Below, piece after piece: positions 1-7,121 of a stretch of 64,000 nucleotides of DNA; the stretch's first letter is position 1, and each line of letters starts with the position of its first letter. Below the pieces are notes generated by a model that ran no database searches, was not told the DNA's origin, and saw nothing but the letters and a program-made list of their open reading frames with translations. The position numbers and the translations under genes were made by a program. Source of the DNA: Paenibacillus daejeonensis DSM 15491 (GTDB lineage: Bacteria; Bacillota; Bacilli; Paenibacillales; Paenibacillaceae); contig NZ_KB899660.1 in NCBI RefSeq assembly GCF_000378385.1, positions 248,001 to 312,000 on the forward strand, in the 5' to 3' direction.

Positions 1-708
1 TGATTTAATTTGTTCTCTCTGGGACATGATTAATAATTTCAACTTCTCTGTACCAAAGGCCCCTGCAGAAAAAGCGTTAGCTTCGGAGTAGTAGACCATC
101 CGAAATGATGTACCATCTTGAAGGTGCACACGCAGGAATATACCATACTGATGTTTTATTTTCTCATAGACCTTATTGAAACCGACATATGGCAAAGGAA
201 GAAGCTCAGCAATGAATTCCGATGACGCTTCCTCGCTGAAGTCCCCGATTGGACTGCCGTCTATACCGCTTTCCAGGCTGACTTTTTCCACCTTGCCTTC
301 TATGTCCATGAGTTCTCCCATCGTTTCCGCATTCGGATTTTCCTTTACTTCATAAAGCTTGTTATTAGCTACAACACGATATTCCGAGTTGTAACCTTTT
401 AATCCATAAACTTCGGTACCAATTGGAAGAAATGCCGCATCTCCGTTCTTCGATACGTGATCCGTACATGCATGCCCATTAAGCATGTAGGAGACCTCAC
501 CTACCTTGTCTCCAAGTTGATCCGCCGTTATTGCTATAGCCCCATCATAGTTATGAGAATAATTAATGTTGTTAATCATCAAAAAATCGACCCATTCGAT
601 TATTGCCATGCAATGCTTTGTAGTTTTCAACCCCATACTACAGCTGGTCACTACGATCACCATAAGCAGTAAAAGACACATCTGTCCCCCACGTGTATAC
701 CGCTGCAT
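1..708 (-). CDS. Partial lipoprotein of unknown function (C-terminus off window)
   Basis: An open frame of 236 codons runs without a stop from an ATG at 708 to the left edge, so the C-terminus lies outside the window. The ATG is preceded by GGGGGA at a good ribosome-binding distance. The N-terminus has a short basic stretch, a hydrophobic core (LLLLMVIVV) and a lipobox-like VTSC, giving a predicted signal peptidase II site with the lipidated cysteine near residue 23. The remainder is soluble and mixed alpha/beta in character, with no motif I recognise. By inference it is an extracellular membrane-anchored lipoprotein. It is probably a single gene, since the neighbour at 1771 has its own start region about 90 bases beyond. 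Confidence 0.8.
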   Translation of the reverse strand, partial: MQRYTRGGQMCLLLLMVIVVTSCSMGLKTTKHCMAIIEWVDFLMINNINYSHNYDGAIAITADQLGDKVGEVSYMLNGHACTDHVSKNGDAAFLPIGTEVYGLKGYNSEYRVVANNKLYEVKENPNAETMGELMDIEGKVEKVSLESGIDGSPIGDFSEEASSEFIAELLPLPYVGFNKVYEKIKHQYGIFLRVHLQDGTSFRMVYYSEANAFSAGAFGTEKLKLLIMSQREQIKS

Positions 709-796
709 TCCCCCATCACCTCAGTTTATAAGACGAATTTGCTAAAATGGAAGTTGCAGTGATATGAGGTAAAAACATAAACAAATTCCACATAAT

Positions 797-1771
797 TCAT
801 TGCACAATATATCGCAACACACAATCGCAGTGATAATCGGCTAGACCTTTGGCAAATTGTTGATCTGGAAAACCTCGATGAAGCAGCTTCAAACCACCTG
901 ATAGTAATGAGATATGATGGTGAAACCGGTAGAAGTGCATTCTTGCTGCATCAAGATCTTCCCTCTTCAGATACCTGTAATCTTCCCCAAACCTCATCTC
1001 AAGAAAGCTATGTTCATGCTCAAGATCAAAAAACATGGCACCTTCAATATCTATCAAGTAAGGCTCCAATTTCTCATTGATTAAGATATGGTCAGGCCCC
1101 AGTTCGCCATGAATCCATCCGTAGTCCGTTCTAGGCCTAAGGTTCGCCTCCAATCGATACAAGGTATCGAGTAGCATTGACTTATAATTCCTAATTTCTT
1201 CGATAAATTGTGCGGCATAGGCCAACTGTATTTCGGCATTCTTGACTTGCAACAAGTGACATTCTGGGAAGCGAAACAATGGTGCATTGAGTTTGCCATA
1301 CACCTCTCGTCTAATACCGTGCATATTGGCCAACAGTTCTCCGACTCGTTCAAGCAAGAGATTATGCATCTTGGGGTCGGACTCTCGTAATAACACTTCC
1401 AAGTTAGGTCCAGATACATACTCGACAAGCGCATAGTCAAAAGGGTATTGGTCCCGATCCGTATTCAGATCGTAAATCGCCGGCGTTTGAATCCCCTGCT
1501 GAGTCAGATAGGTGTTGTTTGCCTGAAATAAATCGCTCCCATAGGATCGCTCCTCATTCAACTGATTCGCCATGTCCTCTTGGAAATAGCTCCTTGAAGC
1601 ATCCCATACATACAGCACACAGGAGAATCCATTTGTACATTTTACTTTGTAGACGACTTTTTGCGCTCCGCCATGCATGTTCGATACAGTTGACAACTTA
1701 TAGTCGGAACCAAAAACACGTCGTAGATACTCTTCTAAGTCAGAAAGTTTGAGATGGTCATTTATAACCAT
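797..1771 (-). CDS. Aminoglycoside phosphotransferase-family (APH) kinase-like protein
   Basis: This 324-residue protein has the eukaryotic-kinase-like APH fold signature: a catalytic-loop equivalent HGELGPDHILIN in the second half and a metal-binding DIEGAMFFDLEHE downstream, with an N-lobe containing a probable ATP-contacting lysine (VVYKVK). The family phosphorylates small hydroxylated substrates such as aminoglycosides, homoserine or choline; the substrate here cannot be read from sequence. I chose the ATG at 1771 because AGGAG lies 8 bases upstream. A longer frame to 1900 has no ribosome binding site and would run through the terminator hairpin at 1904. A fused antibiotic-resistance role is possible but unproven; two other APH-like genes lie at 9.9 and 36.7 kb. 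Confidence 0.8.
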   Translation of the reverse strand: MVINDHLKLSDLEEYLRRVFGSDYKLSTVSNMHGGAQKVVYKVKCTNGFSCVLYVWDASRSYFQEDMANQLNEERSYGSDLFQANNTYLTQQGIQTPAIYDLNTDRDQYPFDYALVEYVSGPNLEVLLRESDPKMHNLLLERVGELLANMHGIRREVYGKLNAPLFRFPECHLLQVKNAEIQLAYAAQFIEEIRNYKSMLLDTLYRLEANLRPRTDYGWIHGELGPDHILINEKLEPYLIDIEGAMFFDLEHEHSFLEMRFGEDYRYLKREDLDAARMHFYRFHHHISLLSGGLKLLHRGFPDQQFAKGLADYHCDCVLRYIVQ

Positions 1772-1903
1772 GTACAGCACTCCTATGGATAGGTATTTGC
1801 CGGCCAGCAACCTAACTGTATACAAATTCTGGTGCAAAGTATAGACTGTTTCTGCAAGCTCTGATATGATGTTGAATAAGGTCTTGGAAAAAATCATCAT
1901 ACA

Positions 1904-1943
1904 AAAACCTTCGGAAACGCCGCTCGTTGCCGAAGGTTTTTTT
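1904..1943 (-). terminator. Rho-independent terminator
   Basis: Perfect 11-bp inverted repeat (AAAACCTTCGG, 15-base loop, CCGAAGGTTTT) with T-runs on both sides. It sits just downstream of the P-loop kinase gene ending at 1980 on the minus strand, so it should end that transcript before the APH gene. It could work in both directions. Confidence 0.8.
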
Positions 1944-1979
1944 GTATCGTTTGTTAAATCAAATATGGATATCCAGATT

Positions 1980-2636
1980 TTATTTCAAAGAATAATCTGA
2001 TGCTTTATTGGTTCCAAGCCAGTTCTTCATAAAATCAAGCAACTCGATTGAATACGTATGATCCTTAGATCGAGAAGGAATGATCTCTGCAATTTGCTTC
2101 ACATTGTTTTCGATTGAAACGGATTCAATAAAATGAACCAGGTTAGGAATAAATGAATTCAAGGCTTTAAAGTAATGCCTCTGCGGTTCAATAAACTTTA
2201 CATTCATCTCGAATCCTCGACGGCCTCTTGTTGTATCACCGTTCTTCCGTTTACGCAGTTCAATTTCATTTGTGCTTAACAAAAAATAGTGATCTGGAAA
2301 ACCAATCTTTTGTTCAAGAAGTTGTTTGCGATAGAAGTCTGCCACAAAATCAAGAGACTGCCCATCGAAGAGCGTAAAATCAAAAGCCCAGTTATACCAG
2401 AAAGGCTGAAATAGATCAATGTCTATCACAACAAAGCGATGCTCACTCAGCTTTTCATTGGCTATTCTCCACCGGTCAACTTGACGTTCAAAGAACCATT
2501 CTGGATACCCAGGTTCTGGACGTTTCCACCAGGTATTAACCTCTGGTATGTGACACCCCCCGTACCTTGCTGCTAATGTACTTGATGTTGTTGTCTTACC
2601 GACAGCGCTCGCACCTTCGATACTGATAATAGTCAT
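1980..2636 (-). CDS. P-loop nucleotide kinase-like protein (AAA/thymidylate-kinase-like)
   Basis: The 218-residue protein starts with a strand and a classic Walker A motif, GASAVGKTT, at about residues 8-16, so it binds ATP. A lid-like basic segment follows in the middle (ELRKRKNGDTTRGRRG), as in small-molecule and nucleoside kinases that phosphorylate a substrate bound across from the P-loop. An aspartate-rich strand (FVVIDIDLF) is a candidate Walker B. I cannot name the substrate. The ATG at 2636 lies about 35 bases beyond the end of the RsgA-like gene on the same strand, so the two could be co-transcribed with the RsgA-like gene first. The hairpin at 1904-1943 would end the transcript. A second, unrelated-looking P-loop kinase lies at 7.1 kb. 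Confidence 0.75.
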   Translation of the reverse strand: MTIISIEGASAVGKTTTSSTLAARYGGCHIPEVNTWWKRPEPGYPEWFFERQVDRWRIANEKLSEHRFVVIDIDLFQPFWYNWAFDFTLFDGQSLDFVADFYRKQLLEQKIGFPDHYFLLSTNEIELRKRKNGDTTRGRRGFEMNVKFIEPQRHYFKALNSFIPNLVHFIESVSIENNVKQIAEIIPSRSKDHTYSIELLDFMKNWLGTNKASDYSLK

Positions 2637-2671
2637 ACAAAACTCCTTTGCAGGCTTTAAGACGTCGTTTA

Positions 2672-3676
2672 TTAATCGATTTCCCCTTGGAATTCCTTTC
2701 TATGCTTTGGTTTGCTGCCCGGACTACGCACAGCTTCCTTTTTGCGCTTGCGATTTACATTTCGCTCCTTGCGGGCCAAGTGAGCCAGCTCCTTCTCCGT
2801 TTTACGGTAGTTTGCCAAACGCAGCGGCTCGAGGCTACCGTCCAAAAGAGCTGTTTGAACCGCGCAATCCACTTCAGTTTCATGGCGGCAGTCGCGAAAT
2901 CGACACTGCTCGGCCAACTGTTCGATATCCGCAAAGGTATGCTGCCATCCTTCTACGGTATCCCAGAGCTGTAGTTCACGCATGCCCGGAGTATCCATCA
3001 GCAGAGCACCAGAGGGAAGCAAAAATAACTCACGGTGCGTTGTTGTATGGCGTCCGCGGGAATCTTGATTACGAATATCCTGAACTTCCTGGACGTTATG
3101 TCCAGCTAGCCAATTCAATAATGTGGACTTCCCAACACCGGAAGATCCCGTTACGGCGATGGTTGTCCCTGGCGTCAGATAGTCATCAAGCTGCTCTAAG
3201 CCTAACCGGTCCTGGACACTAATACAGTGAACGGGGACACCCAGTGCTATGGATTGGACCTCTTGTAGAATAGCTTCGGTGTCATCGCAGAGATCTGCTT
3301 TAGTTAGCAACACGACAGGTGAAGCACCACTCTCCCATGCAGCAATTAAGAAACGTTCAAGCTTGCGAGCGTTATAATCCTGATTAAGCGCAGTAGCAAG
3401 AAAGATCTTATCGATATTCGCTCCTATAATTTGCTCTTCAATGGTGCTCCCTGCTTGCTTCCGTGTCATAGCAGAATGGCGAGGAAGCACAGCGTGAATG
3501 ATCACATTTGGGTCGCCTTTCAGCAATTCTATGAGCACCCAATCACCGACTGCCGGAAAATCACCTCTTGCTTCAGCATCATATTCGAACTTCCCGCTAA
3601 CCTTGGCGATCTTATCGCCGTCTGACGAGATGACCCGATACACATGGGAATATTGAGCGATGATTCTCCCAGGCAC
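2672..3676 (-). CDS. rsgA: RsgA/YjeQ-type circularly permuted GTPase
   Basis: RsgA-family GTPases check late 30S subunit assembly and release immature ribosomes on GTP hydrolysis. Seen here: an N-terminal OB-like beta domain (about residues 1-70), then the permuted G motifs in the order TKAD (G4, about 125-128), GSSGVGKST (G1, 177-185), and DTPG (G3, 228-231), followed by the RsgA zinc-binding module with C258, C263, H265 and C271. A lysine/arginine-rich tail suits RNA binding. The GTG at 3676 is the first usual start codon in frame, but it has no ribosome binding site and leaves out an upstream in-frame stretch (ending at a TAA at 3791) that encodes TAYGWSRHWEDSF, resembling the usual N-terminus of this subfamily. 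The real start may be a near-cognate ATC at 3784 behind AAAGGGG, or there may be a frameshift after the ATG at 3768. It may be a second copy rather than the housekeeping rsgA, which usually sits next to prkC. Confidence 0.85.
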   Translation of the reverse strand: MPGRIIAQYSHVYRVISSDGDKIAKVSGKFEYDAEARGDFPAVGDWVLIELLKGDPNVIIHAVLPRHSAMTRKQAGSTIEEQIIGANIDKIFLATALNQDYNARKLERFLIAAWESGASPVVLLTKADLCDDTEAILQEVQSIALGVPVHCISVQDRLGLEQLDDYLTPGTTIAVTGSSGVGKSTLLNWLAGHNVQEVQDIRNQDSRGRHTTTHRELFLLPSGALLMDTPGMRELQLWDTVEGWQHTFADIEQLAEQCRFRDCRHETEVDCAVQTALLDGSLEPLRLANYRKTEKELAHLARKERNVNRKRKKEAVRSPGSKPKHRKEFQGEID

Positions 3677-3822
3677 AAGCTCTTTGTTACTCGATAAGGA
3701 AGCGATTGTTGCTGCAAAACTATCTTCCCAATGACGACTCCAGCCGTAAGCTGTAATAGTGGATTCATGATTTAGTTGGTTGATAACGGATTAACCCCTT
3801 TTTCAAAGAAAATTTGCACAGC

Positions 3823-3848
3823 AAAAAGACCGCAATGATTCTGCGGCC
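3823..3848 (-). terminator. Second attenuator terminator before rsgA-like gene
   Basis: On the minus-strand RNA, GGCCGCA (3848-3842) can pair with TGCGGTC (3834-3828), seven base pairs with one G-U, followed at once by TCTTTTT. It lies about 40 bases before the RsgA-like reading frame, so it would stop transcription ahead of the gene. Its 5' arm can alternatively pair with the 3' arm of the first terminator. Confidence 0.7.
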
Positions 3849-3850
3849 AT

Positions 3851-3877
3851 AAAAAAACCGCAAGATCCGAATACGGT
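3851..3877 (-). terminator. First attenuator terminator before rsgA-like gene
   Basis: On the minus-strand RNA, ACCGTA (3877-3872) can pair with TGCGGT (3862-3857), followed by seven T residues (3857-3851). The stem is short and contains one G-U pair. Its 5' side overlaps the AGAGACC segment at 3881-3875, which can instead pair with GGTCTCT inside the leader ORF, so formation of this terminator is conditional. Confidence 0.65.
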
Positions 3878-3951
3878 CTCTCACGGGGTTGTTAACTGGC
3901 TTTGGCTAATTCACCAAAAACAATTAAATCTTAGACGTTCCCGAAGAGACC
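3875..3951 (-). promoter_or_regulatory. Antiterminator pairing of the rsgA leader
   Basis: GGTCTCT within the leader ORF (3951-3945, Gly-Leu-Phe codons) is perfectly complementary to AGAGACC (3881-3875), which overlaps the 5' arm of terminator 1. If these pair, terminator 1 is blocked, and its freed 3' arm (TGCGG, 3862-3858) can pair with the 5' arm of terminator 2 (CCGCA, 3846-3842), blocking both terminators. This is the layout expected of ribosome-controlled attenuation. Pairings were found by eye, without energy calculation. Confidence 0.6.
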
Positions 3952-3996
3952 GATGTTATTCACGACAACCGACAGGTTCCATTTCATTTCGCACAT
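3931..3996 (-). CDS. 21-residue leader peptide upstream of rsgA-like gene
   Basis: A short ORF, MCEMKWNLSVVVNNIGLFGNV, ends in TAA at 3931. Its ATG at 3996 lies nine bases after a strong AAGGAGG, better than the site of the downstream GTPase gene. An in-frame ATG at 4002 is too close to the Shine-Dalgarno. The peptide has no TM segment or known domain. Three consecutive valine codons (residues 10-12) precede the Gly-Leu-Phe codons that form the antiterminator arm. A ribosome pausing at or before the valine/asparagine codons would leave that arm free; a ribosome reaching the stop would cover it. The role as a stall-sensing leader peptide is inferred from this arrangement. The inducer (a ribosome-targeting drug, amino acid shortage, or an assembly defect) is unknown. 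Confidence 0.7.
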   Translation of the reverse strand: MCEMKWNLSVVVNNIGLFGNV

Positions 3997-4028
3997 ATAC
4001 ATCAGCCTCCTTCACCAAATTTAAATCA

Positions 4029-4034
4029 ACTATA
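4029..4034 (-). promoter_or_regulatory. Candidate -10 element for the leader-rsgA transcript
   Basis: TATAGT on the minus strand lies about 30 bases before the leader ATG. The region 17 bases upstream (TTTCCT) is a poor -35 match, so the promoter is only partly supported. Confidence 0.4.
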
Positions 4035-4109
4035 CCACACGGACCATAATAAGGAAATAGCAAACTCATAATTCACTGAAATGTGTTTCTGAGATATTAT
4101 TTGCTGGAT

Positions 4110-4625
4110 TTAATCGTAGCCACCCACTGCTTCAGGTAATGCTTTATAAGTATCTTTTGTACTCACGATCTGTTGAATATATGTTCTTAAGTCCAGCAAT
4201 TGTTGCTCGACACTGTTCACTTTACAATCCTCATCCGTCCATGACAGTGTTTTTGTTTCACCGTTAATTGTAATTTTCCAGCTGTCTGTAGTACTCGGAA
4301 CCTTAGAGCAGCCCCGTTGCTGTTTAATTTCGTCTATTTGCATCATGTTTATTTCTTTCATTTTGTCATAAATCTTTTGCATTTCATCTGGGCTAAATGA
4401 CAATTCTGCCGTTGCTTTACCATGCATGATCAAGTCCTTAGTAACAGAGTTTTCGTAGGTATTGATTTCATTTTTATTTAAATCGCCATATCCATAACTA
4501 ACAAAGAAATTAAAATCGTTCGGTTTCTCTTCAGGCATTTGGATTTTCTGACTTAAAAACGAATCATAGCTACACCCAGAAAGAGCTAACAGTAAAACAG
4601 AAATACCCAAAAGCACCCTCTTCAT
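4110..4625 (-). CDS. Lipoprotein of unknown function
   Basis: The 171-residue product has a clear type II signal peptide: MKR, a hydrophobic core, and the lipobox LSGC, giving a lipidated Cys at residue 18 and an extracytoplasmic location. The mature part contains two further cysteines separated by about 30 residues (GCSKVP and DEDCK) that could form a disulfide, and a beta-rich segment typical of small bacillal lipoproteins. No catalytic motif is seen and I do not recognise the family. The ATG at 4625 is preceded by GGGGGGATT, a fair ribosome binding site. It is followed at a distance of about 110 bases by a membrane protein gene further upstream on the same strand, which may share its transcript. 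Confidence 0.7.
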   Translation of the reverse strand: MKRVLLGISVLLLALSGCSYDSFLSQKIQMPEEKPNDFNFFVSYGYGDLNKNEINTYENSVTKDLIMHGKATAELSFSPDEMQKIYDKMKEINMMQIDEIKQQRGCSKVPSTTDSWKITINGETKTLSWTDEDCKVNSVEQQLLDLRTYIQQIVSTKDTYKALPEAVGGYD

Positions 4626-4734
4626 ACTAATCCCCCCAGTAATACTGTTGACGACTGTATGGAGAGGTTTGTTGCAGTATACTGCCCCGGTAAATCAACG
4701 ACTGATGGTCTCCATGGGTAGAATACATATGCAC

Positions 4735-5379
4735 TTAATAAGCTTGAAAAGCGACAACGATTGAACCAATCATAATGGCAATGCCACTAATCTTGCAGCC
4801 GATATAATAGAAATCACTTGGCTCGGGGTTTTCGTAATTTAACCGCTGCGGAGATAGATGGAACAATACATCTTGGAAGGCACGGTAGCGAAAGTTACAC
4901 CAACCCAAGATCATCAGCCCGAGGGCCAGAAACAGAAATCCCGGCATGCCTCGTTTGTCATGGTATTCAGGGTAGGCCGCGGTAACAAGCGCCGATGGCT
5001 GAACATCTTCATCCCCTTCCTCGGTAATCCGCTCACCGTTGGCGTAGACTTGAACAAACATAAAGAAATTGCCTTCGTCATCGTAGCTTAAGAGCATGCC
5101 ATTTTGATCTTCGACACTGTAGATATTTCCATTCGGATAGGTCACTTGGAACTGGGGCATATAAGGGACACTTTTGTCCGCAATGACATAGGATTGTCCG
5201 TCTATGGTCACTGTACGATGCTGCTCGTCGTCCGTACTTACCTGGATGGGAGCATCCGTACTACTATGGTATGTGACGACTTGATCTTCCTCAGCAGCGA
5301 ATTTGTAGATATTTTGGTTCAGGGAGAAGACACGGTCCGTGAAATACGGCTTTGACAAAACACCCACCCAGATAGACAC
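4735..5379 (-). CDS. Membrane-anchored protein of unknown function
   Basis: The frame encodes an extracytoplasmic beta-rich domain (about residues 20-140), one clear TM helix (PGFLFLALGLMILGW, about 145-160), a short cytoplasmic stretch and a last hydrophobic segment (IAIMIGSIVVAF). From the GTG at 5379 the protein lacks a signal sequence and has no ribosome binding site. In-frame codons upstream, back to a TGA at 5460, give a plausible anchored N-terminus, SNLTTIIQKIKKPTF followed by a TM helix (FIFFFVLILVSIWVGV). The only candidate start there is an ATT at 5451, nine bases after AAAGGA. So either a near-cognate start is used, or a one-base change has separated the gene from the ATG at 5461. 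Family not recognised. Confidence 0.6.
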   Translation of the reverse strand: MSIWVGVLSKPYFTDRVFSLNQNIYKFAAEEDQVVTYHSSTDAPIQVSTDDEQHRTVTIDGQSYVIADKSVPYMPQFQVTYPNGNIYSVEDQNGMLLSYDDEGNFFMFVQVYANGERITEEGDEDVQPSALVTAAYPEYHDKRGMPGFLFLALGLMILGWCNFRYRAFQDVLFHLSPQRLNYENPEPSDFYYIGCKISGIAIMIGSIVVAFQAY

Positions 5380-5610
5380 TAAGATAAGGACAAAGAAGAA
5401 AATAAAAGTAGGCTTCTTTATTTTTTGGATTATTGTTGTTAGGTTAGAAATACGCGCTCATCCTTTCTTTGTTTATCCTTTACGTCCCAATCAGACAATC
5501 GGTTTCACATAGCAAACATTATGTAAAAAAGCCACCTTTAGCACTTAACTCCCCTCCATCCAGGTATAATCCTCTATTAACGATGACGTATCCGTTACTC
5601 TAAAGTACAA

Positions 5611-5657
5611 AAACAAAAAAACCTTCCCTCAACAATGTTGCTTGTTGTCGGGAAGGA
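5611..5657 (-). terminator. Rho-independent terminator after EamA transporter
   Basis: Inverted repeat CCTTCCC-TCAACAA / TTGTTG-TCGGGAAGG followed on the minus strand by TTTTTTTGTTTTTG. It lies directly after the EamA transporter gene ending at 5665 and should end the riboswitch-controlled transcript. Confidence 0.85.
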
Positions 5658-5664
5658 TTGTGGT

Positions 5665-6681
5665 TTAGACGACTCGTCTGGAAGGCTGACCACCGTCCAC
5701 GACGCTCAGAGAGACGCCCTGCGGCAGATCAGCAGCCGCTCCGGCCTTCTGCTCTTGCTGACGCGAGATTATCAGTAGCGCGGCCCAGATCAGGATAAAG
5801 CCAACAATCTGGGGAATCGTAATAACCTCTTGGAATACGGCAATGTTGATGAGCACGCCGACCATCGGGAAACTAAGCTCTGCCAAAGTCGCATAAGAGG
5901 CTTTGATGCGGCTGAGTCCTTTGTAATACAGCAACAGGCTTAGCAAGCCTGGCAACAGCGCATGCAGCAACAGATTAACACCCATCAGGGCCATGCCTCC
6001 CGCTTCGCCGGGCAACGACCAGATTTGGCGCTCGGCCAGGGTCATCGCCATCAGCAGCGGCAACGCGAGCATAAATCGCAAGGACGTGACCGTCTCATAG
6101 TTGACCGTACCCAGCAGGTAACGTCCCATCACCGTGGAGCCGCCCCATAGGATCGCTGCGCCGATCGACATCAGACTGCCAGCCTGGAGCACGTCGCTCA
6201 CATTCGAGAAAGGTAGCTGCCATCCGAAAGTTAGCAAATACGTGCCGATAATCGCCAGGATGAACAAGCCCCCGAACGACCTGGGTAGATGCTCCTTCAA
6301 CAGCCATCTCGCCATCAAAATCACGAACAGCGGTTGAAGCTTCTGCAGCAATAGCACCGAGTTTAAGTCGCCCGACGCCAGCCCTTGAGTGAATAGCACC
6401 GTGGCCAGTGCAGAGCCTCCCCACGAGACAAACAACAGTGCGCCTACATGACGCAGCTTGAGAAGCTTCAACTGCTGACGATGTTTCCACAGGACAGGCG
6501 ACATAAATAATACCAGAATGACGTGCTCCAGCAGCGTGATCTGGGTCGAGGTCAGATGCTTGAGCAGCATCATCCGGAACAGCGGATCGACGCCCCAGAG
6601 AGCGGAGCCGAGGACGACAAACCAAAAAGCAGGCTTGACGGCCGGTTTTTTTAACAGGGACGATGACATCAGGTTACTCAT
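5665..6681 (-). CDS. EamA/DMT-family transporter, candidate riboflavin importer
   Basis: The 338-residue protein has the ten-helix, two-repeat layout of the drug/metabolite transporter (EamA) superfamily: about ten hydrophobic segments, a first repeat with FWFVVLGSALWGVDPLF, and a second with SIGAAILWGGSTVMGRYLL and LPGLLSLLLYYKGL. It acts in the cytoplasmic membrane. I chose the ATG at 6681 because GAGGAG lies nine bases upstream; the ATG at 6708 would place that site inside the gene. The gene is the only one behind an FMN riboswitch (6815-6952) and terminator. FMN-switched EamA transporters (ImpX group) are known as candidate riboflavin transporters, so import of riboflavin or a related flavin is the best guess; export cannot be excluded. 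Own terminator at 5611-5657. Confidence 0.85.
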   Translation of the reverse strand: MSNLMSSSLLKKPAVKPAFWFVVLGSALWGVDPLFRMMLLKHLTSTQITLLEHVILVLFMSPVLWKHRQQLKLLKLRHVGALLFVSWGGSALATVLFTQGLASGDLNSVLLLQKLQPLFVILMARWLLKEHLPRSFGGLFILAIIGTYLLTFGWQLPFSNVSDVLQAGSLMSIGAAILWGGSTVMGRYLLGTVNYETVTSLRFMLALPLLMAMTLAERQIWSLPGEAGGMALMGVNLLLHALLPGLLSLLLYYKGLSRIKASYATLAELSFPMVGVLINIAVFQEVITIPQIVGFILIWAALLIISRQQEQKAGAAADLPQGVSLSVVDGGQPSRRVV

Positions 6682-6739
6682 GGTTGATTGCTCCTCATCT
6701 CGCATCAACCTTCAGGGTGTTCCCTTGCTATGGAGTTGC

Positions 6740-6776
6740 AAAAGCCCCATTCCGCCAAAATGCGCAAAACGGGGCT
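6740..6776 (-). terminator. FMN riboswitch expression-platform terminator
   Basis: AGCCCC / GGGGCT stem followed by TTTTGC on the minus strand, located between the FMN aptamer and the EamA gene. In the usual mechanism FMN binding favours this hairpin and shuts off the transporter. Confidence 0.8.
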
Positions 6777-6814
6777 AGCCAAATAAAACAAGCCGCAGGC
6801 TCATTTTAACATGG

Positions 6815-6952
6815 CGATCTTCTCCCATCCGGACTTTACCGTCGGCCCTGGATTCTCACCAGGTCAGTCCCCTGCCGTGATCGGCTTGGGGGAGTCGCGG
6901 GCTCGCTTTGCAGCATCACCGCCGGTCAGGAATTTCACCTGCCCCGAAGATC
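6815..6952 (-). promoter_or_regulatory. FMN riboswitch (RFN element)
   Basis: The minus strand carries the conserved RFN segments in order: ATCTTCGGGGCAGG, GTGAAATTCCTGACCGGCGG, GAGCCCGCGA, GGCAGGGGACTGACC, GTGAGAATCCAGGGCCGACG and GTCCGGATGGGAGAAGAT. The closing P1 stem is formed by GATCTTC and GAAGATC. This matches the FMN aptamer consensus almost throughout. It is followed by an intrinsic terminator at 6740-6776 and the EamA transporter, so it should repress the transporter when FMN is plentiful. Confidence 0.97.
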
Positions 6953-7121
6953 TCTATGCGTATCATGTATTAATGCTACTATACCTGGCGTCCCATAACA
7001 CTGCTATGATGTTTCTCACAACTGTATTGGACACATTAAAAAAGTAAGTATCAATATTTTATAATCATAAGGATTAATTGAGTAGTTGTCAATACGTTAA
7101 TTAGAAGCTCTGAATCGCTCC

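Noticed and set aside
6811-7047. Plus-strand open frame of 78 codons over the riboswitch
   Set aside because: It lies on the antisense strand of the FMN aptamer and has no ribosome binding site; the RNA explains the conservation.
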